Source: a virus
IMG/VR virus record: IMGVR_UViG_3300032242_003148
Location: 62,001-126,000 of that record
Reading direction: 5' to 3' (one strand)
DNA: 64,000 nucleotides
Each line of letters begins with the position of its first letter. Position 1 is the first letter of the stretch. Below, in pieces: positions 6,512-16,505 of this stretch. The position numbers and the translations under genes are program-made. The notes below the pieces were generated by a model. That model did no database searches and had not been told where the DNA came from. It saw only the letters and a program-made list of their open reading frames with translations.

Positions 6512-7669
6512 TTAGTTGTTTGTAGGTAATAGTTGTACAGGAGAGCATAAATCGGATTCCAGAAATGTCAACCCAACAAATATAGTATTGTTGTTTAAAC
6601 CTGCCTGTCGGTTTCCGGATATATCTGTGTAACTGCTCAGGGTGGGAGTTATATTTGTGTCTTGAATAGGCTGCTGCACAGAATTTCCGTCAAAAAGATA
6701 AATATTGCTGCCTGCTGTGAATTTAAAAACACCGTTTTCATCTGGTGGTATTCCATTAATATATGAAATAATATCACCACAGTCATGGTATGCATCAGGT
6801 AAAAATCTAGTTGTACAGTCCATCTGTAAACCTAACCGATAACCTGCAGTCATGTTTATTAAGTTATTATTAAAATTTATAGCGTAGTTATATCCAGGAG
6901 CAAATTCTATATCTCCTGTTATACCTATGCTTGTTGCTGACTGCAATGGAAGAGATGGAACCAATGTATCGGTGTTTTTAGATCTAATAGTTAATGGTGC
7001 TCCACTAGAATTAGCTGGCCACAATCCAGTAAAAGTCCATTGAGCTCCAGGTGAAGGGTTACCAGAGGCTCCTGTTATTCCAGCAACCAAACCTCCGTTA
7101 AAAACAATTTCATAATTTTTGGGATTAGCTTGTATTTGTGGTCCCCATGCGGGATTACCTAATCCAACACTCACTGTGTTTTGACCAACAGTGGCCTGTC
7201 CCTGAAAGTTCATTATGTTTTCTATTTTGAACCCTCCGCTAACATAATTAGGATTACTTGAGATACTAACAACCCCATTCCATGCTCCACCAAACTGATA
7301 AACAACCGCAGGCTCTACAGGAACAGCAACGTTAAAAACAGTATTTCTTGTTACCTTTTTTAAGTCCTCACCTAGAACCAATAAACTTCCTGCGGTGTTT
7401 CTTAAATAAAGTGGAAATTTTATAGCATCCACGCCAGAAACGCCGTGCTCTGCATAGTTATAGTCAAAAAAGTTATCAGTGAAAATGACAGTTATATCTG
7501 TGGAATTAACTACCAATGCTGTTAATTTAGCTGTATTTGGGTTTGTTGAAGTGTTGATATTCAAAGACAAGTCAAGTATAGCTCCATCCGGGATCTGTGA
7601 AACCGTCTTACCCTCAATTAGTGGGTAAGCTCTCAGTGCGTTTTCATTAAGCCATTCTAATACTTCCAT
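6512..7669 (-). CDS. Tail fibre/appendage protein, anchor-domain paralog 1
   Basis: The 385-residue protein begins with the anchor shared by five neighbouring genes (LEWLNENALRAYPL, then IPDGAILDLSLNI). The pattern is aromatic/leucine-x-x-N-x-L-x-x-Y-P-L/F/I at residues 4-18, then a D/E-A-hydrophobic-D segment. The rest is beta-rich with Gly/Asn/Ser repeats, as in fibre shafts and receptor-binding domains. A segment similar to one in the 1897-residue paralog (NPKNYEIVFNGGLVAG against NPGYYGIIFNGGYVAE) shows that more than the anchor is shared. Confidence 0.7.
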   Translation of the reverse strand: MEVLEWLNENALRAYPLIEGKTVSQIPDGAILDLSLNINTSTNPNTAKLTALVVNSTDITVIFTDNFFDYNYAEHGVSGVDAIKFPLYLRNTAGSLLVLGEDLKKVTRNTVFNVAVPVEPAVVYQFGGAWNGVVSISSNPNYVSGGFKIENIMNFQGQATVGQNTVSVGLGNPAWGPQIQANPKNYEIVFNGGLVAGITGASGNPSPGAQWTFTGLWPANSSGAPLTIRSKNTDTLVPSLPLQSATSIGITGDIEFAPGYNYAINFNNNLINMTAGYRLGLQMDCTTRFLPDAYHDCGDIISYINGIPPDENGVFKFTAGSNIYLFDGNSVQQPIQDTNITPTLSSYTDISGNRQAGLNNNTIFVGLTFLESDLCSPVQLLPTNN

Positions 7670-7670
7670 A

Positions 7671-8441
7671 TTATGCAGATAATGTTGTTAGGGCTAGGCT
7701 GGATGTGTTGGCTGACGCCTGACCAACAACATATATTGAGAGATTCTGATTACTGATAGACTTAAACTTAACTATATCATTTCCACTTAATGTAATATTA
7801 TTGTTTAAAGGTTTAGTTAGGTTTATTTGTTTGAGTGGGTGTATTTTGCTATTTGTTGGCACAACGGCATTGGCAACAGCATTAAATGTAATAGATGCTG
7901 GCGAAGTAGAGGTGTTATAAAATATTGTATTTACACCGGCGGATGTCTGGTAAACTATACCACCTATTTCTGTGAAACTATCTGCTGTATCTTGGTTGGC
8001 TCCCAAAACGAGACTACCATAAGAATTATCCAATCGGTATACAGCGTCATTTAGAGGAATACTTCTAACTGTTGTTGGTATGAACGGGAGTGTTGTGTTT
8101 AACTGCTCTCCTACATAACTACCCCAAGCTGTGTTGGCTCCTTCGCCTATAGTTAAACATCCAAGATACCTATCTCTTCCTGAGTCATACATTCTTAAAT
8201 TTTTTATACCAGAATAAAAGTCAGTTTTTTGATATCTTGCGGTTACTTCACCATTATCAAACGATATTGTGAATTCCATATAATCTTCACCTACCAGTAA
8301 AGATGTAAACACAGGTATAAAATTATCAAATTGTATAAATGATGCATCAACCAACAGGTCGTTTATTTGAAATGGTGCAAAAAATGGATAATTAGTTAAT
8401 CCATTTTCATTTTGCCATCCTAATGTAGTATATTCAGCCAT
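7671..8441 (-). CDS. Tail fibre/appendage protein, anchor-domain paralog 2
   Basis: This is the shortest of the five paralogs, at 256 residues. The anchor appears as LGWQNENGLTNYPFFAPFQI followed by DLLVDASFIQF. The remaining part is beta-rich without a recognised enzymatic domain. It sits head-to-tail between paralogs with gaps of only 1-2 bases, so all are surely co-transcribed and were probably made by duplication. Confidence 0.68.
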   Translation of the reverse strand: MAEYTTLGWQNENGLTNYPFFAPFQINDLLVDASFIQFDNFIPVFTSLLVGEDYMEFTISFDNGEVTARYQKTDFYSGIKNLRMYDSGRDRYLGCLTIGEGANTAWGSYVGEQLNTTLPFIPTTVRSIPLNDAVYRLDNSYGSLVLGANQDTADSFTEIGGIVYQTSAGVNTIFYNTSTSPASITFNAVANAVVPTNSKIHPLKQINLTKPLNNNITLSGNDIVKFKSISNQNLSIYVVGQASANTSSLALTTLSA

Positions 8442-8443
8442 GA

Positions 8444-9886
8444 TTATCTGTAGTAGAGATATGGTTGAAGGGTAGAAACTCCTCCAGATACACTATTAAA
8501 ATAAACCGAAAATGTGTCACCATCAACAATATTCATAGGTATGGCATAACCTAGACCGGGGTTACTGTGAGTTGGATAAATACTGTCATTCACGGTTCTT
8601 ACGGTGGTAGAGCTATTAGGTGGGATAACTATTCTCTGGAATCCCTCTACGTTGGATGTACTCGGTGCTCCTGATATAAGTTTCGTAGTGCGTAGTAGAG
8701 ATACAGTTAATGTGGCTGCTCCTGTGTTTACATATACTAATGATAATGAGTATTTTTGTTTTGCCGCAGCTGGGTTTATGGAGACCTTGCCTATTAACAC
8801 AGTTGAGTCCGCATTAGCAGTAATTGGACTTATAGGTGTTATGCTGCTATACGTAAAGAATTGAGGCCACCACATAAACTCTGGGTCTGTTACAGAATAT
8901 AAATTGCTGGCGTGATATGCTGATTTAGTATAATAGCTATCTAGTCCTGTTGCTGAGGGGTTGGATCCTGGGAGTGTTCCTCTTTTTATATATATAGGTG
9001 AAATAGGGGGAAGTACTGAATTTCTTGCATTACACAAAGTATTAAGGGTTATAGGGGCGCCGCTGGTAATTGAATTTGCGGTTACTGACAATCCACCTAA
9101 ATCAGTCAATTGGTTTGAATTATCTATATTTTGCTGACTCTGAAAAGATAACGGAGCGACCCCCACCATGAATAAATTACCCTGTAATGCAGGTAGATAA
9201 TTATAAGTATTATGAGAATCAACAGACGTAGGAGATTGATAAAACGGTATAGCTCCATCAATGTATCTAATAACTGGTGTAGGGCAATTATTGAACAGAG
9301 AGGACTTATCTCCTAAGCTCGTAACACTAGCAGAATCTATAACTCCAAAATCAATTTTTTTTGGTGAGTCTACTGGTCTAGATTTTATAATGTTAGACAA
9401 CACCCCAAAATTTACATTTCCTGTTAACCTGGCTCCCCTATAGTTAATACTGGTGACTCCAGGAGGGGTATAATAAAAAATAGTAGACTCCTCTAATTCC
9501 ATTGCGAAAGGTTCAAAAGTATAAACACCAGATAAGGCACTCATGGCCTCCACAGTACCTACAATTAAATTACCACTAGTGAATTTCATTGACTCTGTGA
9601 GTCTTAGTGATGTGAACTCTGAAGTTATGGTTCCATAAAATATACCGATAGTTTCAAAAAAAGAATTAGATAATTTAGCTGCTAAAGTTATTCTTATATC
9701 AGCACCATCCACATATATCTGCCTAATAAATATATTCTTTCTGTCTAAGGTTGTGGTTATGCTTGCACCTACCAATAATTCGTTACTCACTTTTCTTCCG
9801 TCTATAGCGGTGAGAGAAGATTCCGCTTTTAACGGATAACTTCTGAATTGATTCTTGTTTAAAAATTCTAATGAGCTTAAAGACAT
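8444..9886 (-). CDS. Tail fibre/appendage protein, anchor-domain paralog 3
   Basis: In this 480-residue protein the anchor reads LEFLNKNQFRSYPLKAESSL, then SNELLVGASI. Downstream is a long beta-structured body, followed by a C-terminal domain with strands such as SLSLVYVNTGAATLTVSL and a terminal tyrosine-rich strand (LQPYLYYR). A receptor-binding or capping role for the C-terminal domain is inferred from position only. Confidence 0.68.
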   Translation of the reverse strand: MSLSSLEFLNKNQFRSYPLKAESSLTAIDGRKVSNELLVGASITTTLDRKNIFIRQIYVDGADIRITLAAKLSNSFFETIGIFYGTITSEFTSLRLTESMKFTSGNLIVGTVEAMSALSGVYTFEPFAMELEESTIFYYTPPGVTSINYRGARLTGNVNFGVLSNIIKSRPVDSPKKIDFGVIDSASVTSLGDKSSLFNNCPTPVIRYIDGAIPFYQSPTSVDSHNTYNYLPALQGNLFMVGVAPLSFQSQQNIDNSNQLTDLGGLSVTANSITSGAPITLNTLCNARNSVLPPISPIYIKRGTLPGSNPSATGLDSYYTKSAYHASNLYSVTDPEFMWWPQFFTYSSITPISPITANADSTVLIGKVSINPAAAKQKYSLSLVYVNTGAATLTVSLLRTTKLISGAPSTSNVEGFQRIVIPPNSSTTVRTVNDSIYPTHSNPGLGYAIPMNIVDGDTFSVYFNSVSGGVSTLQPYLYYR

Positions 9887-9900
9887 AGCTATACGTTAAT

Positions 9901-12900
9901 TTATACCTTCCTAACCTGTAATTGTACAGTCTTTGTTACCGTGGATGAGCTCCAACAAGGGTCTGAAATTGGGGTAAATGAAACAAGCAGTGGATAGCTT
10001 GCTATAGTTCCTACAGCCTGCCCTGTCATAGGGTATACTGTTCCTACTGCTGGGGAATATGTAAATTCCCCCTGTACCTCTGAGTTATTGTCTGTAGTTA
10101 GCACAGCTATTGCGTTTAATTGATCACCACTCAATGGGGTTGTGGAGGTTATCTGATCTGGGGTGGGCCACAATATTGTAACCGGACCAGCAGTTACATC
10201 GAATTGGCGATTCACAGTGGTTATTGCTATATTTGCATTGTCAGTAGGTGTAAAGGTTATTGAAATTGAAGAACTACCTGCGGCAAGTCTCGAGTTTGAA
10301 TATAATGAATATGAGAAAGTTCCAGGATACGGTGGAGTAGATCCCTCTGTAGCGGTTAATAATCCCGCGGATAGTGCAGTAGCGCCGCAATATATATTGG
10401 TTGGCGGAGTCCAATTTATTGTTGCTGCTGCTTTGGTTACATTTAATGCCACAGATAATATGGAATCTGCGTAGTCGGCATCAGTTGATGTGAATGTGGC
10501 GGTTAGTAAACTTATTCCTGCATTGAGTCTTGTGCCAGCTGCGGGAGAGTATGATATACTTCCTGCTGCCGGGGTTGTTTGTGTGGCGTTTAACTGAGTC
10601 GAACTGAGCAGGGTACCATAACTGATGCTTGCTGGAGTTGCCCAATTTAATATGGATGGTAATTTTGTTAAATCCAAAGTGATATTAAAATTCTGTGAAG
10701 TACCTGCAGGATTACTAGCAGTAATGGTGATTTGATATGATTGTCCTACATCACCATTAGATGGAGTGCCTATAATATTGCCATAGCAGTCTATGCTCAG
10801 GGATGATGGTAATCCCACAGCTACAAATGCCGTTGGATTATTATAAGTATTAAATTTAATTAATGGCTTGTCTGCTGTGTATGGTCCTGATGAAGTATAA
10901 ACAGATGGTTTGAACTTGTATGTGGTAGGCCCAGAGGTTACTGCAGTTATTGTGGTGGTAGCTTCAATAATCGATGGAACTCCTGTATAATTAATCGTAT
11001 ATTTGGTGTTTGATGACCCCCCAACATAGTTATCAGTAACAACTATATCATAATTTCCTGATCTATTTACATATGTTGGAGAACCATAAATGTTGCACGT
11101 GGCTGTCACATTTGCATTAAACGACACACCAACTGGAAGACTTCCAGAAGTTAAAGTGTAGGCCGTAGAAGAATCTTGACTGGTTATGGCCACACATACG
11201 TTACCTCCCTGTATAACAGGTATATTTTGAGTTGTGTCTTTTACTATGATTTGACAAGCAACTGTGGCCGAGGTTCTTGCATTATTTGCCGTGAGATTGA
11301 CATTATATGTACCTGACCCTATAGAAGCTACCGGACCACCAATCACAGCCCCGGTTGCGCTATCGATTGTTAATGGGGATGGTAAACCTGTAGCGGAGTA
11401 ACTTGTTGGAAATCCAGAGCACGTTAAAGAAAGCAATGGAGAATTATTTGTATATACTCTGTTTTGATAGTCCGGTGGATTGATAGTATAAATATTACTC
11501 GCGGTTGGTGAAGAGATGGTAACCTTGTCAGCACGATAGTCTATTAAAAAACTAAATGGTATAGATATACCGTTTTTGCGGGCATAAATAGTAATTGGAT
11601 ATTTGGCGCTTGTGTCTATTGTACTAGTTCCTGATATGTTGCAACCCGCTAAACTAGATGTATTAAAGGTTAATCCTTGCGGTAGGCTTCCTGAATATGT
11701 GTAACTGTCAGAAGCTCCGAGACCAGTTATCTTATAGCAGTAGTTTGAGTTATTATATACAACGTCAGATACCGGCGAAGCTGAAATATAAATAGTTATA
11801 ACTACATAAGATTTTGCTCCAGCTATGTTTTTCGCTGTGATGGTTGGATAGTAATATCCCTCAGCAACAGAAGTAGATCCTACTATTTGACCAGCGTTAT
11901 TAATGCTAAGTCCTGTGGGTAATCTGTCAGCCGTATAGCTTGTAGGAGAATTATCGGCCAGAACCTGTAACAGTGGTGCGAGTGTAGTATAGTTAGTTGT
12001 ACTATATGTGGGAGATACAATGTAGAATGTTTGCTGACTGACTGGATAAGTTATTTTAGGTGCTGGTATATAATTTATATTAAACTGGCGACTAGATATA
12101 ATTTTTCCTTTTGTTATTTTTAATACTATGTGATATGTAGCAGCGGTGGTTTGTGCTAGCAGACCTGATGGATAATATAAGTGGCAAGAGCTATTCACAC
12201 TAGAGTTTACATATAACCAAGAAGGCAGGGATTCTCCGTATACTGGCTCCACCGCGAATGAAACATTAGGTGTAGTTTTTAGCTCATTTAAATCCGCGAA
12301 CTGGTAACAAAAAGCTGTGCCCTCATAAGCATTTATAGTTTCAGGTGTGGAATTAAGTAAAATATTTAATGTTACTGTTGAGGAGTTGCCTGCCGAGTTG
12401 GTGGCGTATATGCTTACAGGATAGTTTCCTGCAGTGGTTGTGGTTATTTTACCAATAATATTTCCATAGTTATCTATTGATAGTCCTGCAGGTAGTCCTG
12501 TGGCCGAGAAAGACGTAGGCAAATTATCAGCAGCAACAACAAGGAGAGGATGGTTTGTTGTGAAGGTTGAAGATTGCCCGAAAGTATTATTAAAATCTGG
12601 GGGATATATGGTTAAGGTTGAGCCGTCTAATGGATATTTGATATTCGGGATAGATGAGTTTGGAATATCATATTGTATTTGCCTATACCCTCCGGATACT
12701 AAATCTTGTCTAACAATCACAGAAGTTACACCTGAAGTTAACTCATAGTTAGTTCCTGAAAAATTAGCTACAGCTCCATTGCTACTTAAGTTTAATTTAG
12801 GATCAAATATCAGCCAACCCGGTAAAACAGCATTTACCGACATAGATACAACGTCACTTCCTACTATAATAATATAATTAAATGGAACCCCATAAACAGC

Positions 12901-15594
12901 TGCTGGAGTTGTTATAGGATTTCCCTGTATTACTAATGCCACTGTTGATGTTAATGAACTTCCAGCTTCGTTGGTTGCCCCGAATGTTAAATTATATGTA
13001 GCAGGATAATTTGTGTTGCTAGGCATCTGTATTTTACCAACCAGCCCTGCGCCAGAAACAGACAGCCCTGGAGGTAGGCTAGGTGATCCAATAATAGAAT
13101 AACTCGTTGGAATGTTGGTTGCTATTATAGGGAGTAGTGGGGAGTATTTAGAAAATACTCTAGTCGTTAGGGTTTGTGGACCACCATCAGGTGGATATAT
13201 TGTAAAGGTTGAACCTGAAGGTGGGTAACTTATGACAGGGCGGGCAATATATTTTAATGCTAATGATATGGCTGATATTTGTGCGCCCCTTCCAGTGATT
13301 GTTATAAAGTATGTTCTGCTAGTAACCCCTGTTGGATTGCCTGAATAGAGTCTGGGGCTTGATTGGGTTGTGCTGACCGTTAACCATGAGGGTATGTCAC
13401 CCGACACTGTGTAGGATGTTGCTCCATCGATTGATATGGGGTAATTAAACTGTTTTCCTGCTGTTGCTGTTGCGGTGTCTGACCTGGATGAAGTGGCTAC
13501 GCATAATGCAGCCGTAAGTGTGCTTGAGGGGGCGGGAATTGTGGCTGCGGCTACTGCACCATTAAGATAATACGGTATAGTAACATTAGGTGTAGCTGAT
13601 GTATTTGTTACAACAAACGAAACTCCCCCACTGTTTAAATTACTAGAGCTAGGAGAACATGGTATGAAATATATAGATTCGTATATATTATAGTCTTGGC
13701 AAGCTATACTTCCACTTGTTGCTCCATAAGCTATTTCACCTTTACTGTTTTTTATTTTAACAGAGGAGTTAACCAACTGAGCCAAACCTGAAGATTCTGA
13801 AGCTACGCTATATGTGATAGGGGCAGCTGATGGATTATATATAATAATTACAGAAGTAACGAAAGTACCATAATTTCTAGAATCGTTGTATGCTTCTACC
13901 GTACCATAATTTAAGTCTATGTACGGTATGTTTTGTGTTGATACTTTTAAATTTTTAGTAATTATTGCAGAATTAAGCGCATTCTTAAACCCAAGATCCA
14001 TCACAGTAAAAGGATAATATACTGTGTTAGTATTTAATAAATTACATTGAGTGGTAAACTCGCTAGGGGTTTGTGTGGTGGGACCTATAAGAATTTGACT
14101 AGAGGTTAGTACTTGCTTTATTTGAAATGTATATGTTTTTGAGCCTTTTGTAATTTTTATATCTCTACCCTCATGAAAATACTTTTTAAATTCTCCCGTG
14201 CATGTCTGTGACTGGTTTCCTGTTGGTGTTGGGCACCATGAGTGCGCTGCAAAATAAGCGCTATTCACTATGTTGGACGAACTCTCTAATGAGAATGGTG
14301 ATCCAACTATATTACCTGAGCCATAGGCCTGGCTAGGATTGTTTACAATCTTATATAACTCAGCTGCACCGTCTGTAATTCTATTTAAATATGTTGCAAA
14401 CGCGCTTAAATTTTCAGGAGCACATTTAGCGCTACAGTTATTTTTAAATATAAGTCCATGACCGCCCGCGCTAGACGATATAGCATTAAACACTGTTTTT
14501 TTCTGCTTTATAGTAATAGGAAATCCTGTGGTTATGATTGGCCAGGCGCCAGTAATTATCCAGTCTGTTACTGAGCCTGACACGCGAGTGGCCCCTGTTA
14601 ATTTTTCAGCCACATAACCACCATTAAAAATAATACCGTAATACCCAGGGTTAGCGGCTATCGCGGGCCCTAGCGATGGGTCAGTTAATCTTACAGTTAT
14701 TGTGTTTGCCCGTACTAATCTTGGAGGATATGGAACAACATCGTGCTGAATTGTATAAGTTATCCCGTCATTTATCGGTGTAACAAATTTTGAATAATCT
14801 GAGGCAGTTTTTATGTGGTTGGGATCAGATGACAACCCAGTTATGTCTGTTAGTTGTGCTGCAGACAATAAACCAAGTGAGTAACAATCATCTGCATTTA
14901 AAAAAAGTGAACCAGCGTCATTAGGGCTAACTTCATTAACTGTGTATAGATCTTTTATATTGCCTGTGCTGCAGGGATCCCATAAGCCTGTACCGTTACC
15001 ACGTAGCACATCTAAATAAATTGTCTGGTTTGTTCCGCTGCTGAATTCATTGTTAGCTCCGTTGCTTATATAGGCAGTACTTCCAGAAAAATATGTATGA
15101 ACATTAGTTAGTGCCTGTCCAGAAATAGCCCCCTGGGGTGTATAGGCGTTAAATGTTAATGACTTTACAGCTCTTGGGTAATATTGAATTACAGAAGAAA
15201 CAAACTCGGTTTGATCTGCTGTGTAAGCGGTTGGGCTATAGTCGCCCACCAAAAAAGATATCCCAGGACCGAACACCAATTTAATACTCCATTTTAACGA
15301 TGAATAAGATATAAAACTTGTGGTCTGATTAAACAAATGACTTTCTGCTGCAGCAATAGGAAAAACAATATTTCCTATTATTCCTAAATTTACCTCAGAC
15401 AACTCTATAGAAATATTTATAGAGATTTTAGAAATTTTTGAGATATAAACCCTTTTTATATCATGCTCGTTTGTTATAAACAAAGCGTCAAGAAAAGCAT
15501 CATCAGGAATACTAAGACTAGAATTAACCGCCCTACTATCCTTGAAGGGGTAGCTAATTAAACTATTAGTGCTTAAATATTCTAGCGCAGGCAT
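9901..15594 (-). CDS. Giant tail fibre/adhesin with Ig-like repeats, anchor paralog 4
   Basis: At 1897 residues this is the largest protein in the window. It has the shared anchor (LEYLSTNSLISYPF, then IPDDAFLDALFI), then about 650 residues of beta structure. At least five putative Ig repeats of the He_PIG type follow, each with P-T-S/A-x-x-x-x-x-x-L-P-x-x-L-S-I-D-x-x-G-x-I-I/V-G (for example PTSFSATGLPAGLSIDNYGN). The C-terminus has three repeats with W-x-x-P-x-x-I and YSPAxGTxL-type motifs, similar to bacterial Ig-like/MBG repeats. The layout suggests a long flexible surface-binding appendage anchored to the baseplate. Confidence 0.78.
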   Translation of the reverse strand: MPALEYLSTNSLISYPFKDSRAVNSSLSIPDDAFLDALFITNEHDIKRVYISKISKISINISIELSEVNLGIIGNIVFPIAAAESHLFNQTTSFISYSSLKWSIKLVFGPGISFLVGDYSPTAYTADQTEFVSSVIQYYPRAVKSLTFNAYTPQGAISGQALTNVHTYFSGSTAYISNGANNEFSSGTNQTIYLDVLRGNGTGLWDPCSTGNIKDLYTVNEVSPNDAGSLFLNADDCYSLGLLSAAQLTDITGLSSDPNHIKTASDYSKFVTPINDGITYTIQHDVVPYPPRLVRANTITVRLTDPSLGPAIAANPGYYGIIFNGGYVAEKLTGATRVSGSVTDWIITGAWPIITTGFPITIKQKKTVFNAISSSAGGHGLIFKNNCSAKCAPENLSAFATYLNRITDGAAELYKIVNNPSQAYGSGNIVGSPFSLESSSNIVNSAYFAAHSWCPTPTGNQSQTCTGEFKKYFHEGRDIKITKGSKTYTFQIKQVLTSSQILIGPTTQTPSEFTTQCNLLNTNTVYYPFTVMDLGFKNALNSAIITKNLKVSTQNIPYIDLNYGTVEAYNDSRNYGTFVTSVIIIYNPSAAPITYSVASESSGLAQLVNSSVKIKNSKGEIAYGATSGSIACQDYNIYESIYFIPCSPSSSNLNSGGVSFVVTNTSATPNVTIPYYLNGAVAAATIPAPSSTLTAALCVATSSRSDTATATAGKQFNYPISIDGATSYTVSGDIPSWLTVSTTQSSPRLYSGNPTGVTSRTYFITITGRGAQISAISLALKYIARPVISYPPSGSTFTIYPPDGGPQTLTTRVFSKYSPLLPIIATNIPTSYSIIGSPSLPPGLSVSGAGLVGKIQMPSNTNYPATYNLTFGATNEAGSSLTSTVALVIQGNPITTPAAVYGVPFNYIIIVGSDVVSMSVNAVLPGWLIFDPKLNLSSNGAVANFSGTNYELTSGVTSVIVRQDLVSGGYRQIQYDIPNSSIPNIKYPLDGSTLTIYPPDFNNTFGQSSTFTTNHPLLVVAADNLPTSFSATGLPAGLSIDNYGNIIGKITTTTAGNYPVSIYATNSAGNSSTVTLNILLNSTPETINAYEGTAFCYQFADLNELKTTPNVSFAVEPVYGESLPSWLYVNSSVNSSCHLYYPSGLLAQTTAATYHIVLKITKGKIISSRQFNINYIPAPKITYPVSQQTFYIVSPTYSTTNYTTLAPLLQVLADNSPTSYTADRLPTGLSINNAGQIVGSTSVAEGYYYPTITAKNIAGAKSYVVITIYISASPVSDVVYNNSNYCYKITGLGASDSYTYSGSLPQGLTFNTSSLAGCNISGTSTIDTSAKYPITIYARKNGISIPFSFLIDYRADKVTISSPTASNIYTINPPDYQNRVYTNNSPLLSLTCSGFPTSYSATGLPSPLTIDSATGAVIGGPVASIGSGTYNVNLTANNARTSATVACQIIVKDTTQNIPVIQGGNVCVAITSQDSSTAYTLTSGSLPVGVSFNANVTATCNIYGSPTYVNRSGNYDIVVTDNYVGGSSNTKYTINYTGVPSIIEATTTITAVTSGPTTYKFKPSVYTSSGPYTADKPLIKFNTYNNPTAFVAVGLPSSLSIDCYGNIIGTPSNGDVGQSYQITITASNPAGTSQNFNITLDLTKLPSILNWATPASISYGTLLSSTQLNATQTTPAAGSISYSPAAGTRLNAGISLLTATFTSTDADYADSILSVALNVTKAAATINWTPPTNIYCGATALSAGLLTATEGSTPPYPGTFSYSLYSNSRLAAGSSSISITFTPTDNANIAITTVNRQFDVTAGPVTILWPTPDQITSTTPLSGDQLNAIAVLTTDNNSEVQGEFTYSPAVGTVYPMTGQAVGTIASYPLLVSFTPISDPCWSSSTVTKTVQLQVRKV

Positions 15595-15606
15595 ATACCG
15601 GTAATT

Positions 15607-16503
15607 TTAACTTCCACATGAGCAGCTAGAATTAACGGTTGTTAAGTAACTGACCAGCTGCCCATTCAATGTATTATAATAGTTCTTCAAATCAATGAAA
15701 CTATTTTCTAAGCTGGTTAATCTGGTGGTTAGCGTGGATAGATCTGTACATCCTGAACAAGGGGTACAACAAGAATCATTGAACTGTAGTGTATATGCGT
15801 TGCCGCTAGATATCTGCATACAATCCACACCTATTAATGTGAGATTTCCAGAAGCGGGATCTGGTGTAACACCATTTATTTTTTGTATACAATTTGTTTT
15901 AGTACAAATCTGATTTAATCCTAAGTTATCTCCAACATCCATAGCAACACTATTGTTTATTGCGTTATACGTGAATGTCATGTTGGTTCTGGCATTCATG
16001 GTTATGTCACCTGTGAATGTATCTGTGTTTCCATCAGCATCAATATATGTGATAGAATTTACTCCTAATAGTCCTGGTACTATGGTTCTTGTTTCTAGCT
16101 CTGTAGAGGTATTTAAAAATGTGAATTGTCCGGCAGGTTGGAGTTGGAGGGCATCTCCAGTGCCTATTGTTATTTTTCCTGTACTCCCAGCATAAGTACC
16201 AATAGGGGTTAAGTAATATGTATCGTTTAATTTGTGACTATTAAAATCCACAAAAAAACTTCCAACTATGGTGCCACTAGTATATTCCGCAATTTGTATA
16301 GTGCATGAAAATAAGTTATTAAAAAATGCAGATATATAAAATCTTGCTGCAGTATTTGTACTTGCAGATATAGATATATCCACAATAAGTGAATCAGGAA
16401 TTTGGAAAAGTCCATCAGTGCTCGTTACGCTGCTACCTTCTCTTATGGGGTATCTGCGTAATGAGTTTAGGTCAAGATAGTCTAATGAATCAATCCAGGG
16501 CAT
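15607..16503 (-). CDS. Tail fibre/appendage protein, anchor-domain paralog 5
   Basis: The 298-residue protein carries the anchor LDYLDLNSLRRYPI and IPDSLIVDISISAS. A central beta region leads to a motif shared with paralog 1 (INGVTPDPASGNLTL here, INGIPPDENGVFKF there). A cysteine-rich segment (CCTPCSGC) precedes a C-terminal coiled coil (TLTTRLTSLENSFIDL) that probably trimerises the fibre. It ends SSCSCGS. It is the first anchor paralog to be translated. Confidence 0.7.
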   Translation of the reverse strand: MPWIDSLDYLDLNSLRRYPIREGSSVTSTDGLFQIPDSLIVDISISASTNTAARFYISAFFNNLFSCTIQIAEYTSGTIVGSFFVDFNSHKLNDTYYLTPIGTYAGSTGKITIGTGDALQLQPAGQFTFLNTSTELETRTIVPGLLGVNSITYIDADGNTDTFTGDITMNARTNMTFTYNAINNSVAMDVGDNLGLNQICTKTNCIQKINGVTPDPASGNLTLIGVDCMQISSGNAYTLQFNDSCCTPCSGCTDLSTLTTRLTSLENSFIDLKNYYNTLNGQLVSYLTTVNSSCSCGS

Positions 16504-16505
16504 CG

